In this document: positions 43,393 through 52,372 of the stretch, in pieces
How positions within the stretch are numbered: position 1 is the stretch's first letter
Layout of the letters: each line of letters opens with the position of its first letter
NCBI RefSeq assembly: GCF_947497555.1
Contig: NZ_CANMGY010000004.1
Location: forward strand, 147,213 to 211,212
Source: an uncultured Umboniibacter sp.
GTDB lineage: Bacteria > Pseudomonadota > Gammaproteobacteria > Pseudomonadales > DSM-25080
DNA: 64,000 bases
Direction: 5' to 3'
Translations under genes and position numbers: made by a program
Notes under the pieces: generated by a model
Told to the model about the DNA's origin: nothing
What the model saw: only the letters and a program-made list of their open reading frames with translations
Databases searched by the model: none

Positions 43393-46309
43393 ACCCTGGA
43401 TTGTCGGCCTTTACGCGCTGTTATACCTACTTTCACTGTTTGGCTTAGCCACGCTGTCTGAAAAGAACATCATTCCCGTTAAGATCAGCCGTAGCCCTCT
43501 GATTCATACCTTAGCGCAGGGTACTTTTATTTCTGCCTGGGGATACTATGGAATCATATCACTTGCACAAAACTACGGTTACGGTGCCCTAGCCTATTAT
43601 CTGGGCGCTGGTGCTATGTTGTTATTCGCTCCCTTTTTACTCATCCCAATGAGTAGAATAGCGAATCAATTCCAGCTCAATTCCTTTGCAGATCTGATGG
43701 TATTCCGGTTTCCTTCAGCTAAGTTAGGCGTATCGGTCACGCTAATTCTCCTCGTCTCAGCGTTACCTTTGCTAGCACTGCAAATCAAAGCGGTAGCAGA
43801 AGCTTGGCAAGTCCTTAAAGTCACCGACATTGAGGTAGTGAGTCTCAACTGGACGCACGCGACACTGTTTGTCATTGTGACCACCGTCTTCACCCTAGTA
43901 TTTGGCTCAGGACGCCTTAACTTAAATGGCTTAGTGGTGGCGCTGGCCGCTGAATCTATTCTGAAATTGGTGGGTATTTTAGCCGTCGGAATTGTTGCCA
44001 CCTTCATGGTGTTTAATGGCATTGATGACCTTAACCTTTGGTTGGCTGCGAATCCAGATCAAACGCAAATTCTCTATCAGGTCCGCGGACAAAATAATTC
44101 ACCGTGGCTGGTGCTCATTTTTCTCTCGGGCAGTATTTTGGTTCCCCACGCCTTTAACTATAACAACGGGCGGAAACTTCAGCTAAAGACCTTACGGATG
44201 GGTAGCTGGCTGATACCGATGTACCTAATGTTAATGGCGCTCCCGCTATTTCCAATTATCTGGGCGGCGAATAGTCTCGATGCTCCACTGGCAAATACCG
44301 ATTACGCTGCGTTAGGCATTGCATTGGCATTAGAAAACCCCTGGTTATTAATTATTATTCTCTTTGGTGGACTGTCGGCGGCGACCGGCACCATGGTGGT
44401 GGTGCTACTCACCATTACTAGCATGACACTTAACCACCTGATACTGCCATCAACTGGGATGCCTTCTCGGACCAGCCTCTACCAATGGCTGGCACGTTGG
44501 CAACGTTATTTGGTGGTGATCCTAGCAGCAGCTTCGCTACTATTTTGCTACCTCGTAGCCGACGCGAGCCTCACCGACTTAGCCTTCACCGCCTTCATGG
44601 GCACACTTCAACTAACACCGGCTCTCTGTGCGCTAGTCCTGTGGCCGGAAGCGCGTGGGCGCGCTATTAGCGCAGGATTACTCAGTGGAGGTATATCATG
44701 GTTCCTATTCATGGTGGTTCCATTGGTATTAGGCTATCCGGAAGTGCACCTTGATGTATTGGGTGTTCAAGTCGGTTTTGGCCCGGGCGAATGGCAAACT
44801 ACCCTACTCGCCTCCTTTGGTTTGAATGTCGTTGTCATGGTGGTCTTACATAACATCACCCAACAGACCGAGGAAGAACTCGCTGCCGCTAAACTCTGCG
44901 GGTTGAATGATATCTCCGTGCCTTCGCGGGAGCGCCTCGTCGCACTGACGCCTCAGGCAATGATTGAGGCGCTCTCACCGGCGCTAGGTAAGCCTGTTGC
45001 GATGGCAGAAGTCCGTCGCGCCCTCAAACAACAATCCCTTAGCTTAAACGAGCGACGACCTTCAGAGCTGCGCAAAACTCGAGATCAAATTGAAGCCAAT
45101 CTCTCCGGCTTAATGGGTCCATCAATTGCTAAAGAGGTTGTGGATGATAGCCTACCCATGCGCGAAGTGGTCGCGGATGACCCAGTGGATCTGGTGCAGT
45201 TGGAGCAACGCCTGTCTGAGAGCAGAAGTGCCCTACCCGGTATGGCCGCAGAGCTAGATCGCCTGCGTCGGCATCACCGTAATACCCTGGAGCAAATGCC
45301 TATTGGGGTAGCTACCTTTACCACCGATTTCGAGATTATGCTCTGGAATAAAACCTTGGAGAACATCACGCACATCAGCCCTGAACGAGCTACCGGCACC
45401 GCAATGACGTCGCTTCCCGAACCCTGGGGAAGTGCTCTTCACACCTTCGTCTCGAGCGGCAACAATTTCCAACGTCTCAAGCTTATGGTGGATGGCAAAC
45501 GCCGCTTCTTAGATCTCTCTAAGGCGCGACGCGATCGCAATTTCAAAGAGGGGGATAGTCGAATTCTCTTGGTTGAAGACCGAACAGAAATCGAACAGCT
45601 ACAAGAGCAATTGCTGCACAAGGAGCGTCTCTCCTCCATTGGCCGTCTGGCCGCTGGTGTCGCCCACGAAATAGGCAACCCGGTCACCGGTATTACCTGC
45701 TTAGCTCAGGAGTTAGAGGAAGGTGTTAGTGGCGAAGATGCGGCGGAGATTGCTGCGCAAATACAGGTGCAAACAGGTCGTATCAGTAATATCGTTCAGT
45801 CGATGGTGAATTTTTCCCATCCCGCCGATTCCAGCGATCTCTCAATTCGTATTGATATCAATCGTTGTATCAACGATGCCATTGCGCTGTTAGCACTTCA
45901 ACATCACCGCAAATCGGTTAACTATATCAATAACTTAGCTGAATCTATCGAAGTCATGGGCGATCCTACTCGGCTCACTCAGGTCTTCGTTAATCTCCTA
46001 GGTAACGCTCGCGATGCGTCCGATGAAGGTGCCGACATCAATATTAGCGCACGACGTCGCGGCCAGTGGTGCTTCCTACAGATCCAGGACGATGGCCATG
46101 GGATTGACGCGAAACATATCAAAAAACTGTTTGACCCCTTTTTTACGACCAAAGAAGTTGGCCAAGGTACCGGGCTCGGTTTAGCAATTGTCTACAATAT
46201 TATTCGCCAACACGGTGGCGAAATTGACGTAGCTTCTCCAAAGGCTAATCAAACCCAGGGAACGGAATTCACGATTTCACTGCCGCTCGCAGCCAAAGAA
46301 ACTGACTAA
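43382..46309 (+). CDS. cbrA: Sensor histidine kinase CbrA with solute-symporter domain
   Basis: 975-residue membrane kinase. Residues 1 to about 500 form a sodium:solute symporter (SSS) domain with about 13 TM helices (GTFISAWGYYG, NQFQLNSFADLMVFRFP, GGLSAATGTMVVVLL). A linker follows, then a PAS domain (about 620-730; LEQMPIGVATFTTDF), HisKA with His762 in GVAHEIGNPVTG and HATPase boxes VFVNLLGNARDA, DDGHGID and FDPFFTTKEVGQGTGLGLA. No receiver domain. GTG start at 43382 overlaps cbrX. In Pseudomonas CbrAB control carbon/nitrogen balance; a histidine-related input is reported there. Confidence 0.93.
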   Translation: MTLEPWIVGLYALLYLLSLFGLATLSEKNIIPVKISRSPLIHTLAQGTFISAWGYYGIISLAQNYGYGALAYYLGAGAMLLFAPFLLIPMSRIANQFQLNSFADLMVFRFPSAKLGVSVTLILLVSALPLLALQIKAVAEAWQVLKVTDIEVVSLNWTHATLFVIVTTVFTLVFGSGRLNLNGLVVALAAESILKLVGILAVGIVATFMVFNGIDDLNLWLAANPDQTQILYQVRGQNNSPWLVLIFLSGSILVPHAFNYNNGRKLQLKTLRMGSWLIPMYLMLMALPLFPIIWAANSLDAPLANTDYAALGIALALENPWLLIIILFGGLSAATGTMVVVLLTITSMTLNHLILPSTGMPSRTSLYQWLARWQRYLVVILAAASLLFCYLVADASLTDLAFTAFMGTLQLTPALCALVLWPEARGRAISAGLLSGGISWFLFMVVPLVLGYPEVHLDVLGVQVGFGPGEWQTTLLASFGLNVVVMVVLHNITQQTEEELAAAKLCGLNDISVPSRERLVALTPQAMIEALSPALGKPVAMAEVRRALKQQSLSLNERRPSELRKTRDQIEANLSGLMGPSIAKEVVDDSLPMREVVADDPVDLVQLEQRLSESRSALPGMAAELDRLRRHHRNTLEQMPIGVATFTTDFEIMLWNKTLENITHISPERATGTAMTSLPEPWGSALHTFVSSGNNFQRLKLMVDGKRRFLDLSKARRDRNFKEGDSRILLVEDRTEIEQLQEQLLHKERLSSIGRLAAGVAHEIGNPVTGITCLAQELEEGVSGEDAAEIAAQIQVQTGRISNIVQSMVNFSHPADSSDLSIRIDINRCINDAIALLALQHHRKSVNYINNLAESIEVMGDPTRLTQVFVNLLGNARDASDEGADINISARRRGQWCFLQIQDDGHGIDAKHIKKLFDPFFTTKEVGQGTGLGLAIVYNIIRQHGGEIDVASPKANQTQGTEFTISLPLAAKETD

Positions 46310-46324
46310 CCATCAATACTAAGC

Positions 46325-46363
46325 GTTACCGGTAACACTTTTTTCTTGCATGCGGTAACGTTA
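46325..46363. promoter_or_regulatory. Palindromes between cbrA and cbrB
   Basis: Perfect 12-bp palindrome GTTACCGGTAAC (46325-46336) and a second palindrome TAACGTTA (46356-46363), centres 29 bases apart, both with GGTAAC. A TTGGCA/TAGTCT pair with 18-base spacing follows (46365-46394), a weak promoter candidate for separate cbrB transcription. The palindromes would be binding sites for an unknown dimer. Confidence 0.35.
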
Positions 46364-46409
46364 GTTGGCAAACTCAGTGTCCAGAAAATAGTCTACGGAC
46401 GGAAGTTGT

Positions 46410-47810
46410 ATGCCCCACATCTTAGTTGTTGAAGATGAAGCTATCATTCGCGGCTCAATAAAACGCCTTTTATTAAAGGCAAACTATCAGGTTTCCGAAG
46501 CAACCTCCGTTGCCGATGCGCTTAGCAAAGGCGAATTACATCAATATGACCTCATCTTAAGTGATCTCCGTATGCCGGGGGGTGAAGGTACCGAACTCAT
46601 CCCATTGGCATCGGAAACACCTGTGCTTATCATGACGAGCTATGCCAGCATGAAGACGGCCGTCGACGCTTTAAAAGCTGGAGCTGCCGACTACATCGCC
46701 AAGCCATTCAGCAACCAGGATCTCCTGTCTAGCGTAGCTAAGAACTGCAGGGAAAAGTCTAAAACAGCCAAAGATAGCAATTCAAGCGCCACGCAGTCCC
46801 CGATTAGTAAGCTCATTGGTCAATCAGCACCGATGAAAAAGCTCTTCAAGATGATTTACAAGGTAGCTGCCACCGATGCCACTGTGCTGGTAAATGGCGA
46901 GACCGGAACCGGTAAAGAACTTATTGCCCAGGCTATCCATCAAAATTCAAACCGTGCTGGTAACGCCTTAGTTTCGGTTAACTGTGCTGCGATCCCTGAC
47001 ACCTTAATTGAGGCTGAGCTATTCGGCCATGAGAAAGGCGCGTTTACCGGTGCCGATTCAGCTCGTTCAGGATTGGTCTCCGCTGCACACCAAGGAACCC
47101 TATTTCTGGACGAAATCGGCGAACTGCCTTTAGCAGCCCAAGCCAGGCTTCTAAGGGTACTTCAAGAGGGCGAAGTTCGTGCCATTGGCTCGGTTCAACC
47201 TAAATTGGTTGATGTTCGCATCGTTGCGGCAACCCACAGAAACCTGAAACGTTTAGTCGAAAATGGGGAGTTCCGCGAAGATCTTTACTATCGCCTCAAC
47301 GTTATTCAGTTAGTCATTCCTGCCCTTCGTGATCGCGGTGGCGATAAGCTCGAGATCGCAAATAGCCTATTAACTCGCTATCTGGAAAAATTCGATCGCC
47401 CAGCCACCCGGTTTTCCGTTACCGCCGAGCAAGCCATTGCTCAGTATCCGTGGCCGGGTAACGTCCGTGAGCTAGAAAACGCGGTGCAACGCGGTGTCAT
47501 CCTGTCGGAACCGGGTAACGCCATAGAAATCGAAGATCTAGGTATCGAGGCCGAACAAAGCCCCGAGGTCATCAGTGAGATAAGTGTCAATTCAACCAGC
47601 CCGAGTAAGGCGCCAAGCCAACTTGTTGATTCTGCAGAAGCTGGCGAAGATCTAGAAGAGTACTTTCAACGCTTCGTCTTGGAAAACCAAGATGCGATGT
47701 CTGAGACAGAACTCGCCCGGCGCCTAGGCGTATCTCGTAAGTGTTTATGGGAGCGTCGTCAACGACTGGGGATTCCAAGGAAGCGTTCGTCTGTTCAGCC
47801 AGTCAGCTAA
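46410..47810 (+). CDS. cbrB: Sigma54-dependent response regulator CbrB
   Basis: NtrC-class regulator (466 aa). Receiver domain with phosphoacceptor Asp52 (LILSDLRMPGG), AAA+ domain with Walker A GETGTGKE, the sigma54-contact GAFTGA loop (EKGAFTGADSARSG), FLDEIGELPL (Walker B) and RLNVIQLVIPALRDR, then a C-terminal Fis-type HTH (SETELARRLGVSRKCLWERRQRLG). Forms a two-component pair with cbrA 100 bases upstream. Pseudomonas CbrB drives crcZ from the region behind it; here only 88 bases separate it from pcnB. Confidence 0.93.
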   Translation: MPHILVVEDEAIIRGSIKRLLLKANYQVSEATSVADALSKGELHQYDLILSDLRMPGGEGTELIPLASETPVLIMTSYASMKTAVDALKAGAADYIAKPFSNQDLLSSVAKNCREKSKTAKDSNSSATQSPISKLIGQSAPMKKLFKMIYKVAATDATVLVNGETGTGKELIAQAIHQNSNRAGNALVSVNCAAIPDTLIEAELFGHEKGAFTGADSARSGLVSAAHQGTLFLDEIGELPLAAQARLLRVLQEGEVRAIGSVQPKLVDVRIVAATHRNLKRLVENGEFREDLYYRLNVIQLVIPALRDRGGDKLEIANSLLTRYLEKFDRPATRFSVTAEQAIAQYPWPGNVRELENAVQRGVILSEPGNAIEIEDLGIEAEQSPEVISEISVNSTSPSKAPSQLVDSAEAGEDLEEYFQRFVLENQDAMSETELARRLGVSRKCLWERRQRLGIPRKRSSVQPVS

Positions 47811-47898
47811 AACGATCAGTTTTTGCGCATTTTGTTCCTCTGAGACGAAACTGTGGTAGACTCCTGCCCATTATTGTAACGAGTCAAAATCTACATCT

Positions 47899-49215
47899 AT
47901 GTTAAATTGGTTGTTAAACAAGGTCCGCCCCTCTAAACCGCACGAGCCGGTTGTCTATTCCCGTGACGAACACATCATTTCTCGCAAGCACATTAGTCGA
48001 AATGCGCTAAAGGTAATGAGCCGCCTTCACGGCGCAAATTACGCTGCCTATTTGGTCGGTGGTGGTGTGCGCGATCTGTTGTTGGGCAAGCGACCAAAAG
48101 ACTTTGACATTGCAACCGATGCCACTCCAGAAGAGGTTCGGAGATTGTTTCGAAACTCACGAATCATCGGCCGTCGCTTCCGAATTGTACACGTCCGCTT
48201 TGGCCCCGAGATTATTGAGGTGACTACCTTCCGAGGACATCACTCAGACGGCGACCAATCCACCTCTAAACAGTCTGATTCGGGTTTATTACTTCGTGAC
48301 AACGTTTTCGGTGATATCGAAGATGATGCAATTCGTCGTGACTTCACCATTAACGCACTTTACTACACCACTGAAGACTTTAGTGTTTTCGACTTTACGG
48401 GTGGTGTTAATGACCTAGATAATCGTATTGTTCGAATGATTGGCGATCCCGAGACTCGCTATCGTGAAGATCCCGTTCGAATGCTACGTGCGGTGCGTTT
48501 CGCCGCCAAACTTGGCTTTGAAATCGAAAAGTCGACGGCAGCCGCTATTTTCGATTGTCGTCACTTGCTAGCCGATATTGCACCGGCAAGGCTCTTCGAC
48601 GAAGTGAATAAACTCTTCATGTCGGGTCAGGCTCTCGCAACGCTCAACCTATTACACCACTATCATCTCTTTGAGATCCTATTTCCCAATACGGCTCAGT
48701 ACTTGGAAGATCCGATTTATCGTGAGTTTCTTGAACAGACCATGCTGAGTACCGATAAGCGGATTAGAGCCGAACGCCCCGTTACGCCGGCATTTCTATA
48801 CGCAGCGTTGCTATGGCCAGACTTCAATGAGCGAGTAAAAGCCGCTAAGGGAATGGCGATTTTCGATACGATCCGCGAAGCAGCGAATGCTGTTTTTTCG
48901 CAGCAGATTCGTATCACTGCTGTACCAAAGCGCTTTTCCGCACAAATCCGCGAGATCTGGGAACTTCAATGGCGCCTCCCTAACCGTAGTGGAAGTCGTG
49001 CTCAAAAGCTTGTTGAGCAAAGCCGTTTCCGAGCCGCATACGATTTCCTATTAATCCGCGAAGCCGCAGGTGAAGATTGCGACGGACTGGGTTACTGGTG
49101 GACCAAGTATCAGCAGATGGACGCTGATGAGCGCGCTAGCTTAGTCAGCAAAGTTCCAGCAGCTAAACGACCTAGACGCCGTAAGCGCCCGGGAAAGCCG
49201 AAACCGAAGAGTTAA
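47899..49215 (+). CDS. pcnB: Poly(A) polymerase I
   Basis: Adds poly(A) tails to RNA 3' ends, promoting decay by RNases such as PNPase (whose gene is in the same window). 438 aa. Class II nucleotidyltransferase: YLVGGGVRDLLLGKRPKDFDIATDATPEE (read here as two catalytic Asp residues in KDFDIATD), FRIVHVRFG, RRDFTINALYY and REDPVRMLRAVRFAAKL. A basic Lys/Arg/Pro tail (RPRRRKRPGKPKP) ends it. folK starts 4 bases after its stop, the usual pcnB-folK pair. Confidence 0.95.
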   Translation: MLNWLLNKVRPSKPHEPVVYSRDEHIISRKHISRNALKVMSRLHGANYAAYLVGGGVRDLLLGKRPKDFDIATDATPEEVRRLFRNSRIIGRRFRIVHVRFGPEIIEVTTFRGHHSDGDQSTSKQSDSGLLLRDNVFGDIEDDAIRRDFTINALYYTTEDFSVFDFTGGVNDLDNRIVRMIGDPETRYREDPVRMLRAVRFAAKLGFEIEKSTAAAIFDCRHLLADIAPARLFDEVNKLFMSGQALATLNLLHHYHLFEILFPNTAQYLEDPIYREFLEQTMLSTDKRIRAERPVTPAFLYAALLWPDFNERVKAAKGMAIFDTIREAANAVFSQQIRITAVPKRFSAQIREIWELQWRLPNRSGSRAQKLVEQSRFRAAYDFLLIREAAGEDCDGLGYWWTKYQQMDADERASLVSKVPAAKRPRRRKRPGKPKPKS

Positions 49216-49219
49216 TCGC

Positions 49220-49708
49220 ATGCAGGCGTTCATAAGCTTCGGCAGTAATCTCGGAGATCAGGTGTCACTGGTTGAATCGGCTATTGATGCATTGCGGAAT
49301 TCGGATTCTGTGGACGTGATGGCAGTTTCGCCTTGGTACCGCTCCAAGGCAGTCGGGCCAGGGCAGCAAAGTGATTACCTCAACGGTGTTATCGAGCTAG
49401 ATACCGCTCTTTCTGGCCATGAGCTATTGGATCTACTACAAGCGCTTGAGCTTGATCATGGCCGAGAACGGATTATTCGTTGGGGTTCAAGAACACTGGA
49501 TCTCGACATTCTATTCTTTGACAATCAACACCTATCAACCGAAAGGCTTATCGTACCCCACCCCCGCTGTACTGAGCGTCCGTTCGTGATGCAGCCTTGG
49601 GCCGATATCGCTGGTGATTTGATACTCGACGACAAAAAAGTCGCGGATATAGCAGCAGAATTAACTGACGACCAGCTTTGCTTGTGGCAAGATAACCCTA
49701 TCGACTAA
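49220..49708 (+). CDS. folK: HPPK, 6-hydroxymethyl-dihydropterin pyrophosphokinase
   Basis: Folate synthesis enzyme (162 aa) moving pyrophosphate from ATP to 6-hydroxymethyl-7,8-dihydropterin. Seen: SFGSNLGDQ at the N-terminus, SPWYRSKAVGPGQQSDYLNG, ERIIRWGSRTLDLDILFFD (metal-binding DLDI) and VPHPRCTERPFVM. Lies 4 bases after pcnB and 19 before the deoxynucleoside kinase gene. Confidence 0.96.
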   Translation: MQAFISFGSNLGDQVSLVESAIDALRNSDSVDVMAVSPWYRSKAVGPGQQSDYLNGVIELDTALSGHELLDLLQALELDHGRERIIRWGSRTLDLDILFFDNQHLSTERLIVPHPRCTERPFVMQPWADIAGDLILDDKKVADIAAELTDDQLCLWQDNPID

Positions 49709-49727
49709 TCGTTTGGGGACTGTTGTA

Positions 49728-50393
49728 GTGACTAACGACGCTTTTACTGTAACTTCTAAACCGTTATTTATCGCGGTAGAGGGTAATATCGGAGCTGGTA
49801 AGACTCGCTTAGCTCGTCGACTTGCGGAGAGTTTGAATGCGACCGAACTACTCGAAACTGCCAATAGTAATCCCTTTCTAAATGATTTCTACCGCGATCC
49901 AAAGCAATTTGCCCTCGCCACCCAGCTACACTTTTTGTTTTCGCGCAATAAGATCAATCTCCAAGTCAAAGAGGGAAGTCTTTTTGACAACCGTTATGTT
50001 GCCGATTTTTTAATCAACAAAGAGCTTCTCTTTGCATCCGTGAATCTGTCGGATCACGAATACCAACTCTACAAGCAAGTCTACGAATCGATGGCAATCG
50101 ACTCAGTTAAACCTGATCTAGTGATTTATCTGCAGACAACTACCGAGCATAGCAGGCGCCAACTTCGCGATAGCCATCGACAAATCCAACGCCTTATCAG
50201 CGATGATTATTTGGAGAGAATGAACGATGCTTACACTCGTTTCTTTCATTTCTACGATCAGTCGCCTTTACTTATCATTAACGCCTCGGAGATCGACCTA
50301 GAAGACGATCAAGAATATGAAGCGTTTTTCCAATGTCTGTTGGCGAACCGACACGGTCGTCACTACTACAACCCAATACCTATGGCCATTTAG
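49728..50393 (+). CDS. Deoxynucleoside kinase-family protein
   Basis: 221-residue P-loop kinase of the dNK/dCK/dGK family, phosphorylating deoxyribonucleosides for salvage. Walker A EGNIGAGKT, then LLETANSNPFLNDFY, the LHFLFSRNKIN helix, DNRYVADFLINKELLF and LIYLQTTTEHSRRQLRDSHR (LID Arg residues; D-R-Y in place of the usual ERS/DRS). The start is GTG 49728 with GGGGA about 9 nt upstream; a TTG five codons earlier is the alternative. Sits between folK and panB and overlaps the region upstream of panB. Substrate base unclear. Confidence 0.85.
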   Translation: MTNDAFTVTSKPLFIAVEGNIGAGKTRLARRLAESLNATELLETANSNPFLNDFYRDPKQFALATQLHFLFSRNKINLQVKEGSLFDNRYVADFLINKELLFASVNLSDHEYQLYKQVYESMAIDSVKPDLVIYLQTTTEHSRRQLRDSHRQIQRLISDDYLERMNDAYTRFFHFYDQSPLLIINASEIDLEDDQEYEAFFQCLLANRHGRHYYNPIPMAI

Positions 50394-50407
50394 CGCCGAG
50401 AGATGTG

Positions 50408-51199
50408 ATGAATAAAGTAACGATTCAAACCTTACAAAACCTGAAATCCGAGCGACAGAAATTCGCGGTCGTCGCCGCCTATGACGCTTCATTCTCTAAG
50501 TTGTTAGCCGAGGCCGGTGTTGATGTGATCCTAGTGGGCGACTCCCTTGGCATGACCGTCCAGGGGCACAATACCACGGTGCCTGTGACCATCGAAGAGG
50601 TGTGTTACCACACCGAAGCGGTGAAACGAGGTAACGACTCCTCGCTGATTATTGGTGACCTCCCTTTCATGACCTACAGCTCAGTGGCGGATGCGCTGCT
50701 TAATAGCACTCAGCTAATGCAAGCTGGTTCGCATATGGTGAAGTTAGAGGGTGGTCGTTGGTTAGCCGATACCATTAAAGCCTTATCTGACTGTGGGATA
50801 CCCGTCTGTGCCCACCTAGGCTTAACGCCCCAGTCAGTGAATAAATTAGGCGGCTATAAGGTTCAGGGCCGCGATGCAGACTCTGCTCAAGCTATGATTG
50901 AAGACGCGATGGCTCTCGAGGCCGCCGGCGCCGACTTGATGGTATTGGAATGTGTGCCAAGCCCGCTAGCCAAACGCATTAGCGAGCAACTCAGCATTCC
51001 TGTGGTTGGCATTGGAGCTGGCGCTGACACTGACGCACAGGTGTTAGTCATCTATGACATGCTGGGTATTAGCCCAAAATCCCCGAAGTTCTCAAAGAAC
51101 TATCTACAGTTCAACCCGAGTATCGCGGCAGCACTTTCTGACTATGTAGAGGAAGTAAAGCGCGGTGCCTTTCCGGGTTTAGAGCATAGTTTCGAGTAA
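50408..51199 (+). CDS. panB: Ketopantoate hydroxymethyltransferase
   Basis: PanB (263 aa) makes 2-dehydropantoate from alpha-ketoisovalerate and methylene-THF, first step of pantothenate synthesis. Seen: VAAYDASFSKLLAEAGVD, VILVGDSLGMTVQGH, GDLPFMTY, KLEGGRWLA, AHLGLTPQSVN and SIPVVGIGAG (metal-site and substrate residues). The start is the ATG at 50408 with GAGAG upstream. Normally panC follows; here it does not, and the next gene converges directly on the panB stop. Confidence 0.96.
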   Translation: MNKVTIQTLQNLKSERQKFAVVAAYDASFSKLLAEAGVDVILVGDSLGMTVQGHNTTVPVTIEEVCYHTEAVKRGNDSSLIIGDLPFMTYSSVADALLNSTQLMQAGSHMVKLEGGRWLADTIKALSDCGIPVCAHLGLTPQSVNKLGGYKVQGRDADSAQAMIEDAMALEAAGADLMVLECVPSPLAKRISEQLSIPVVGIGAGADTDAQVLVIYDMLGISPKSPKFSKNYLQFNPSIAAALSDYVEEVKRGAFPGLEHSFE

Positions 51200-51691
51200 T
51201 TAGCTCTCGCGCCATTCGACCTCTTGATAGTGTTCCTCAAAACCCCGTGACAGATAATTTGGCAATGCCGCGGGGTGGTCCCAACTGCACGTGTTAACAG
51301 TAACTAACGAGGATTTCTCGAGGCCCTGAGCGATGGCAAATTCGAGTGCGGGCCCACCTGCCCCTAGACCAACGGCATGAGGCGCCAAGCCAAAATACTG
51401 TAACTCGACTGAGTCGCTTAGCTCGGCCAGTTCGAAGTAACCTGCTGGCGTTTCATTCTGATAAATTATCCAGAGTTCACACGCTTCAGCATGCTCCTGC
51501 CAGGCCTCCGCGCTCAATGAAAGCTTGTCGGTCCAACCCCAGTCACCGCCTACCCAACGATAAAAAAAGGAATGTAGTTCGCCGACTAATTCGGCGCATC
51601 GAGTGATACGCCATCCATTCGGCAGCGGCGAAGTACCACTAAATTTTTCAGCATCAATTGATAGGTAGTGAACAGTTACTGCTTCTTTCAT
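51200..51691 (-). CDS. GNAT-family N-acetyltransferase
   Basis: 163-residue acetyltransferase. YFELAELSDSVELQYFGLAP is the central beta region, VGLGAGGPALEFAIAQG holds a GxGxG-like acetyl-CoA loop, and NTCSWDHPAALPNYLSRGF is a typical C-terminal GNAT signature. Acceptor unknown. Its stop abuts the panB stop with no spacer, a tail-to-tail junction without an obvious terminator. Confidence 0.82.
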   Translation of the reverse strand: MKEAVTVHYLSIDAEKFSGTSPLPNGWRITRCAELVGELHSFFYRWVGGDWGWTDKLSLSAEAWQEHAEACELWIIYQNETPAGYFELAELSDSVELQYFGLAPHAVGLGAGGPALEFAIAQGLEKSSLVTVNTCSWDHPAALPNYLSRGFEEHYQEVEWRES

Positions 51692-51935
51692 AATCCAAGT
51701 AATCCTAAGCTAGTTCGAAATATGCTTGCGCCTGACGATGTAGAAAAGAATCTGGCTACGTTAACTATTACCGCTCGCCTTGGCCGCTTCAGGCGCAATG
51801 ACTATACCAAAAAATCACCTTCTCTATTCGCGAACACCAAAATTTTTATCCTTCCAATGCAGAGCAAACAATGCAATTTGACTGTTATATAGCGCGTAAC
51901 TCTTTCATCTATTTATAGAGACTAAGCAACTATTC

Positions 51936-51986
51936 TTGACAACCATATATTACATTCGTAATATCTTAGATATTACATGCGTAATA
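51936..51986 (+). promoter_or_regulatory. BlaI-type operator overlapping a near-consensus promoter
   Basis: TTGACA (51936-51941), 17 bases, TAATAT (51959-51964). Two related dyads cover this: the box TACATTCGTA (51951-51960, flanked by A/T-rich ATAT arms) over the -10, and TACATGCGTA (51974-51983) over the expected start of transcription, centres 23 bases apart. They resemble the TACA-NN-TGTA class bound by BlaI/MecI/CopY repressors. The blaI-like ATG is only 12 bases further on. Confidence 0.8.
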
Positions 51987-51997
51987 GGAAGGGAAAA

Positions 51998-52372
51998 ATG
52001 GACGACATTAGTAAATCGGAGCTAGAGATTCTCCACGTTATTTGGCGCACAAGCCCCATATCAACCAACGATATTGTAGACACTCTTCAAGCGTCACATG
52101 GCTGGCACGACAAAACTACTCGCACACTCATTACCCGCCTAGTAAAAAAACAGGCGGTTAGCTTCGAAAAGGTCGGTAGGCAATATTTTTATACGCCGCT
52201 GATTGATCAAGATACCTATTTAGCGTCGCAGAGTAAGAGCTTTCTCCAACGCGTCTTCAAAGGAAACTTCATAGGTCTAGTGAGTGGCTTTGCAAAATCT
52301 GAGAGTCTTTCGAGAGATGATATTGAGCAATTAAAGCAATTTATTGATGACTGGGAGAAGAAGAATGATTGA
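51998..52372 (+). CDS. BlaI/MecI/CopY-family transcriptional repressor
   Basis: 124-residue winged-helix repressor. The N-terminus ISKSELEILHVIWRTSPIS is the family helix; the recognition region is HDKTTRTLITRLVKKQAVSFEK followed by the wing GRQYFYTPLI. The C-terminal half (SLSRDDIEQLKQFIDDWEKK) is the dimerisation helix that BlaR1-type proteases cleave in related systems. Starts at the ATG 51998 with AGGAAGGG upstream. The M56 protease gene overlaps its stop by 8 bases. No beta-lactamase gene is adjacent. Confidence 0.9.
   Translation: MDDISKSELEILHVIWRTSPISTNDIVDTLQASHGWHDKTTRTLITRLVKKQAVSFEKVGRQYFYTPLIDQDTYLASQSKSFLQRVFKGNFIGLVSGFAKSESLSRDDIEQLKQFIDDWEKKND

Noticed and set aside
47811..47898. 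Possible crcZ-like sRNA between cbrB and pcnB.
   Set aside because: Only 88 bases, no sigma54 -24/-12 promoter and no CA-rich Hfq motifs are visible.
51668..51892. A 74-codon plus-strand frame between the GNAT and blaI-like genes.
   Set aside because: No ribosome-binding site, begins inside the GNAT gene, no recognisable domain.
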